Positions 62,265-64,000 of a stretch of 64,000 nucleotides of DNA are shown here, piece after piece (positions within the stretch are counted from its first letter, which is position 1; each line of letters opens with the position of its first letter). A program made the position numbers and the translations under genes. The notes under the pieces are model-generated. The model was not told the origin of the DNA, made no database searches, and worked only from the letters and a program-made list of their open reading frames with translations. The DNA comes from Parerythrobacter aestuarii (GTDB lineage Bacteria > Pseudomonadota > Alphaproteobacteria > Sphingomonadales > Sphingomonadaceae): the NCBI RefSeq assembly GCF_030140925.1, contig NZ_JARBWD010000001.1, positions 2,294,001 to 2,358,000 on the forward strand. The letters are read 5' to 3'.

Positions 62265-63074
62265 CTATCCTTTGTTTGGCAAGAGTGCGTTCAAGACACA
62301 CCTGACATCATACGCATCGTCGCCTTCGTCGCGGGGCGCGTATGTGTCGTAGGCAGTGAGCAACGGATCGATCCGTTCCTTGATGCGGCGGACGTTGGAA
62401 TAGTGGCTGACCACGAAGCGCTCATTGGCCAGCAATTGCGGGACGATGATGTCGGCATAGTCGTTTACGTCCATGCCGAATTTCATGAAGCGTTCCTCGC
62501 CCAAGGGCGTGAACACCCAGCCGGGGACGATCAGGCCGGCGTGGACGTGATCGGGCAGGTCTTCGCGCAGGCTTTCCGTCATCCCCAGTACGGCATGCTT
62601 GGCAGCGATATAGGCTGCGGTCTGAGGGACAGCGCAGAAGAAGCTGTTCTCGCTGCCAGTGTTGTAGATTGCTGATCGATGATCCTGCGCGATCATGCGC
62701 GGGGCGAAGACGCGGCATCCGTTCCAGACACCCCAGAAGTTGATATCGAAATGCGCCCGCGCAGCATCGGGATCGACCTCCCACATCTTTCCACGCACCC
62801 CGCCGACCCCGGCGTTGTTGAGCAGCAGGTCTATCCGGTCCTTCCAGCCAAACGCGGCATCGGCGAGCGCCTCGACCTGCTCGAGCTCGGAAGTGTCGGT
62901 GCGCCAGGTGAGCGCAGCTTCGCCGAACTCGTCAGCGGCCCTGGCCAGCGCATCGCTATTGAAATCGGCCAGCACCACGGAACCGCCCATGCCGACGAGC
63001 TTGCGCGCGACGGCGAGGCCGATACCCGATGCACCGCCTGCAATGACTGCGACCTTGCCGGTGAAATCGGTCAC
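62265..63074 (-). CDS. Short-chain dehydrogenase/reductase
   Basis: The GTG at 63074 overlaps the upstream gene's TGA (GTGA) and gives 269 residues. Classical SDR motifs are present: cofactor loop GGASGIG, LLLNNAG, catalytic serine in NTGSENS, and YIAAK. The cofactor and substrate are not determined. It forms an operon with the FrnE-like gene and nudC. Confidence 0.9.
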   Translation of the reverse strand: MTDFTGKVAVIAGGASGIGLAVARKLVGMGGSVVLADFNSDALARAADEFGEAALTWRTDTSELEQVEALADAAFGWKDRIDLLLNNAGVGGVRGKMWEVDPDAARAHFDINFWGVWNGCRVFAPRMIAQDHRSAIYNTGSENSFFCAVPQTAAYIAAKHAVLGMTESLREDLPDHVHAGLIVPGWVFTPLGEERFMKFGMDVNDYADIIVPQLLANERFVVSHYSNVRRIKERIDPLLTAYDTYAPRDEGDDAYDVRCVLNALLPNKG

Positions 63075-63772
63075 GCCCCTGCTCTTTGGGCAGTCTTCTC
63101 TGCCACGCGGCGCAACGCGTTGACATAGGTCTCCGGTGCCTGCGCACCGGGGATCATGAACTTGCCTTCGACGACCATCGCCGGGACCCCGGTGATGTTG
63201 AGGTCCCACGCCTGCTTCTCCTCGGCCCGGACGCGCGCGGCCAAGGCTGGATCGCTCAGGGCGGCAAGCGCGCCCGATCGGTCCAGCCCGACGCTTTCCG
63301 CGACATCCAGCAGCACATCGCGCGAGGAGACATTGAGGCGCTCGTTGAAATGCGCGCGGAATAGCGCCAGCTTGAGCTCGGTCTGTGTCCCTGGCCCCGC
63401 AGTCTCCCCAGCCCATGTCAGCAGGCAGTGCGCCGCGAAGGTGTTCCACATCATCGCCGGCGGTGAGTCGCCCTCACCTTCATATTGCAGCGAGACGCCC
63501 GCCTCCTCGGCGATCGCCTTCATTCGCCCGCGGATTTCCGAACCTTCGGCAGCGCTGCGGCCATACTTGCGCTGCAAGTGCGCTTCCTGCTCCTCACCGC
63601 TTTCCGGCATGTCGGGATTCAACTCGAAAGCATGCCAGCGCACCTCGGCTCCAAGCTCGCCTTCCAGTTCACCGAGGGCCTTGCGCAGTTGGCCGTAGCC
63701 AATCGCGCACCACGGACACATCACATCGGACCATACGTCGATCGTAAGCGTACGGGGTGCAGTATCGGTCAT
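63071..63772 (-). CDS. DsbA-family oxidoreductase, FrnE-like
   Basis: The ATG at 63772 gives 233 residues without a signal peptide. The active site is CPWC (Cys19-Cys22 in VWSDVMCPWC), then a helical insert, and the cis-proline loop NITGVPAMVVEGKFMIPGAQ. FrnE-type proteins are cytoplasmic thiol oxidoreductases. Its ATG overlaps the nudC stop as ATGA and its TGA overlaps the SDR start as GTGA, so the three genes are translationally coupled. Confidence 0.92.
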   Translation of the reverse strand: MTDTAPRTLTIDVWSDVMCPWCAIGYGQLRKALGELEGELGAEVRWHAFELNPDMPESGEEQEAHLQRKYGRSAAEGSEIRGRMKAIAEEAGVSLQYEGEGDSPPAMMWNTFAAHCLLTWAGETAGPGTQTELKLALFRAHFNERLNVSSRDVLLDVAESVGLDRSGALAALSDPALAARVRAEEKQAWDLNITGVPAMVVEGKFMIPGAQAPETYVNALRRVAEKTAQRAGA

Positions 63773-64000
63773 TTTTCCAACCACCATTTCATCAAGGTGT
63801 GAGCAATCGCATGGCGTGGTGGGCAGCGGAACGGACCGTTTCCATCCAACGCAGCCTGCACGTCTTCGCGCGTGAAGAAGCGAACTTCGGCCATCTCGGT
63901 CTCGTCGATGGTCAACTCGTCGCTGTCGGTATGGCTGGTGCAGCCGATCATCAGCTGGCTGGGAAACGGCCATGGCTGGCTGGCGATATATTCGACATCG
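63769..64000 (-). CDS. nudC: NADH pyrophosphatase NudC, C-terminal part (cut by window edge)
   Basis: Only the last 76 codons are present. The sequence YIASQPWPFPSQLMIG is the NudC signature SQPWPFPxS that follows the Nudix box, and VRFFTREDVQAAL is typical of the C-terminus. NudC hydrolyses NADH and removes NAD caps from RNA. It ends in an ATGA overlap with the FrnE-like gene. Confidence 0.92.
   Translation of the reverse strand, partial: DVEYIASQPWPFPSQLMIGCTSHTDSDELTIDETEMAEVRFFTREDVQAALDGNGPFRCPPRHAIAHTLMKWWLEK

Overview
The window is GC-rich bacterial chromosome from an alphaproteobacterium. It most resembles Sphingomonadales, probably Erythrobacteraceae (Erythrobacter or Altererythrobacter type); this is inferred from protein character and gene order, not from a 16S gene. 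Supporting signs are the str-S10 ribosomal arrangement, a ribosomal protein L3 with a long acidic tail, a MucR/Ros zinc-finger regulator, class II DAHP synthase, the tsaB-rimI-fur-plsC-miaB-phoH-ybeY-corC neighbourhood, and dispersed fold-back repeats of the kind common in sphingomonads. Nearly everything is ordinary core chromosome. No insertion sequence, prophage, CRISPR array, rRNA gene or replication origin was seen. One tRNA (Gln, anticodon UUG) is present.

Layout. 1-8.4 kb (minus strand): rpsL-rpsG-fusA-tuf, a strong terminator, a new promoter with a hairpin leader, then rpsJ-rplC-rplD-rplW-rplB-rpsS-rplV (rplV cut by the window edge). 8.8-11 kb: a conserved unknown, a GcvA-type LysR regulator and apaG. 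11.2-17.1 kb (plus strand): seven tightly coupled genes forming two successive TadG/TadE/TadE-like sets separated by a small exported protein, with no Tad secretion machinery. 17.1-20.2 kb: an AT-rich membrane orphan, a DsbA-fold isomerase, metZ and a small exported protein. 20.4-26.7 kb: a TetR regulator with nested operators facing a membrane protein, a PMT-type mannosyltransferase convergent with a polyprenyl-phosphate glycosyltransferase/GtrA fusion, leuB, recO, ubiK and tspO.

26.9-38.8 kb: a lipoprotein, a gene-poor stretch with a tiny ORF behind a perfect Shine-Dalgarno sequence, ilvE, trhO, a LysR/pirin/azoreductase set, a DMT transporter, nadE fused to an N-terminal helix-turn-helix domain, a GPH-type transporter and tRNA-Gln. 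38.9-47.5 kb (minus strand): a frameshifted retropepsin-like protease, an FAD oxidoreductase, egtD and egtB (ergothioneine synthesis; egtB carries an in-frame repeat insertion), class II DAHP synthase and an M16 metallopeptidase. 47.5-57 kb (plus strand): an Nfu-type Fe-S protein, a nitroreductase, tsaB-rimI, mucR, fur, an acyltransferase, miaB, phoH, two accessory genes, ybeY and corC. 57-64 kb: a LysR regulator, a nucleotidyltransferase-like protein, a lipoprotein lipase, a cyclophilin, mgtE, a DUF1489 protein, an AT-rich exported orphan, an SDR, a FrnE-like DsbA protein and the 3' end of nudC.

Themes. Translation dominates (ribosomal proteins, EF-Tu, EF-G, tRNA modification by MiaB, TrhO and TsaB, rRNA maturation by YbeY). 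Several AT-richer orphan genes sit directly at the stop codons of core genes by ATGA, GTG/TAG or short overlaps. Fold-back repeats fill many intergenic gaps and have also entered egtB in frame. The most unusual single items are the HTH-NadE fusion with GGATAC/GTATCC palindromes at its start codon, the repeat-bearing EgtB, the twin pseudopilin sets, and the small-ORF locus at about 27.5-27.9 kb.
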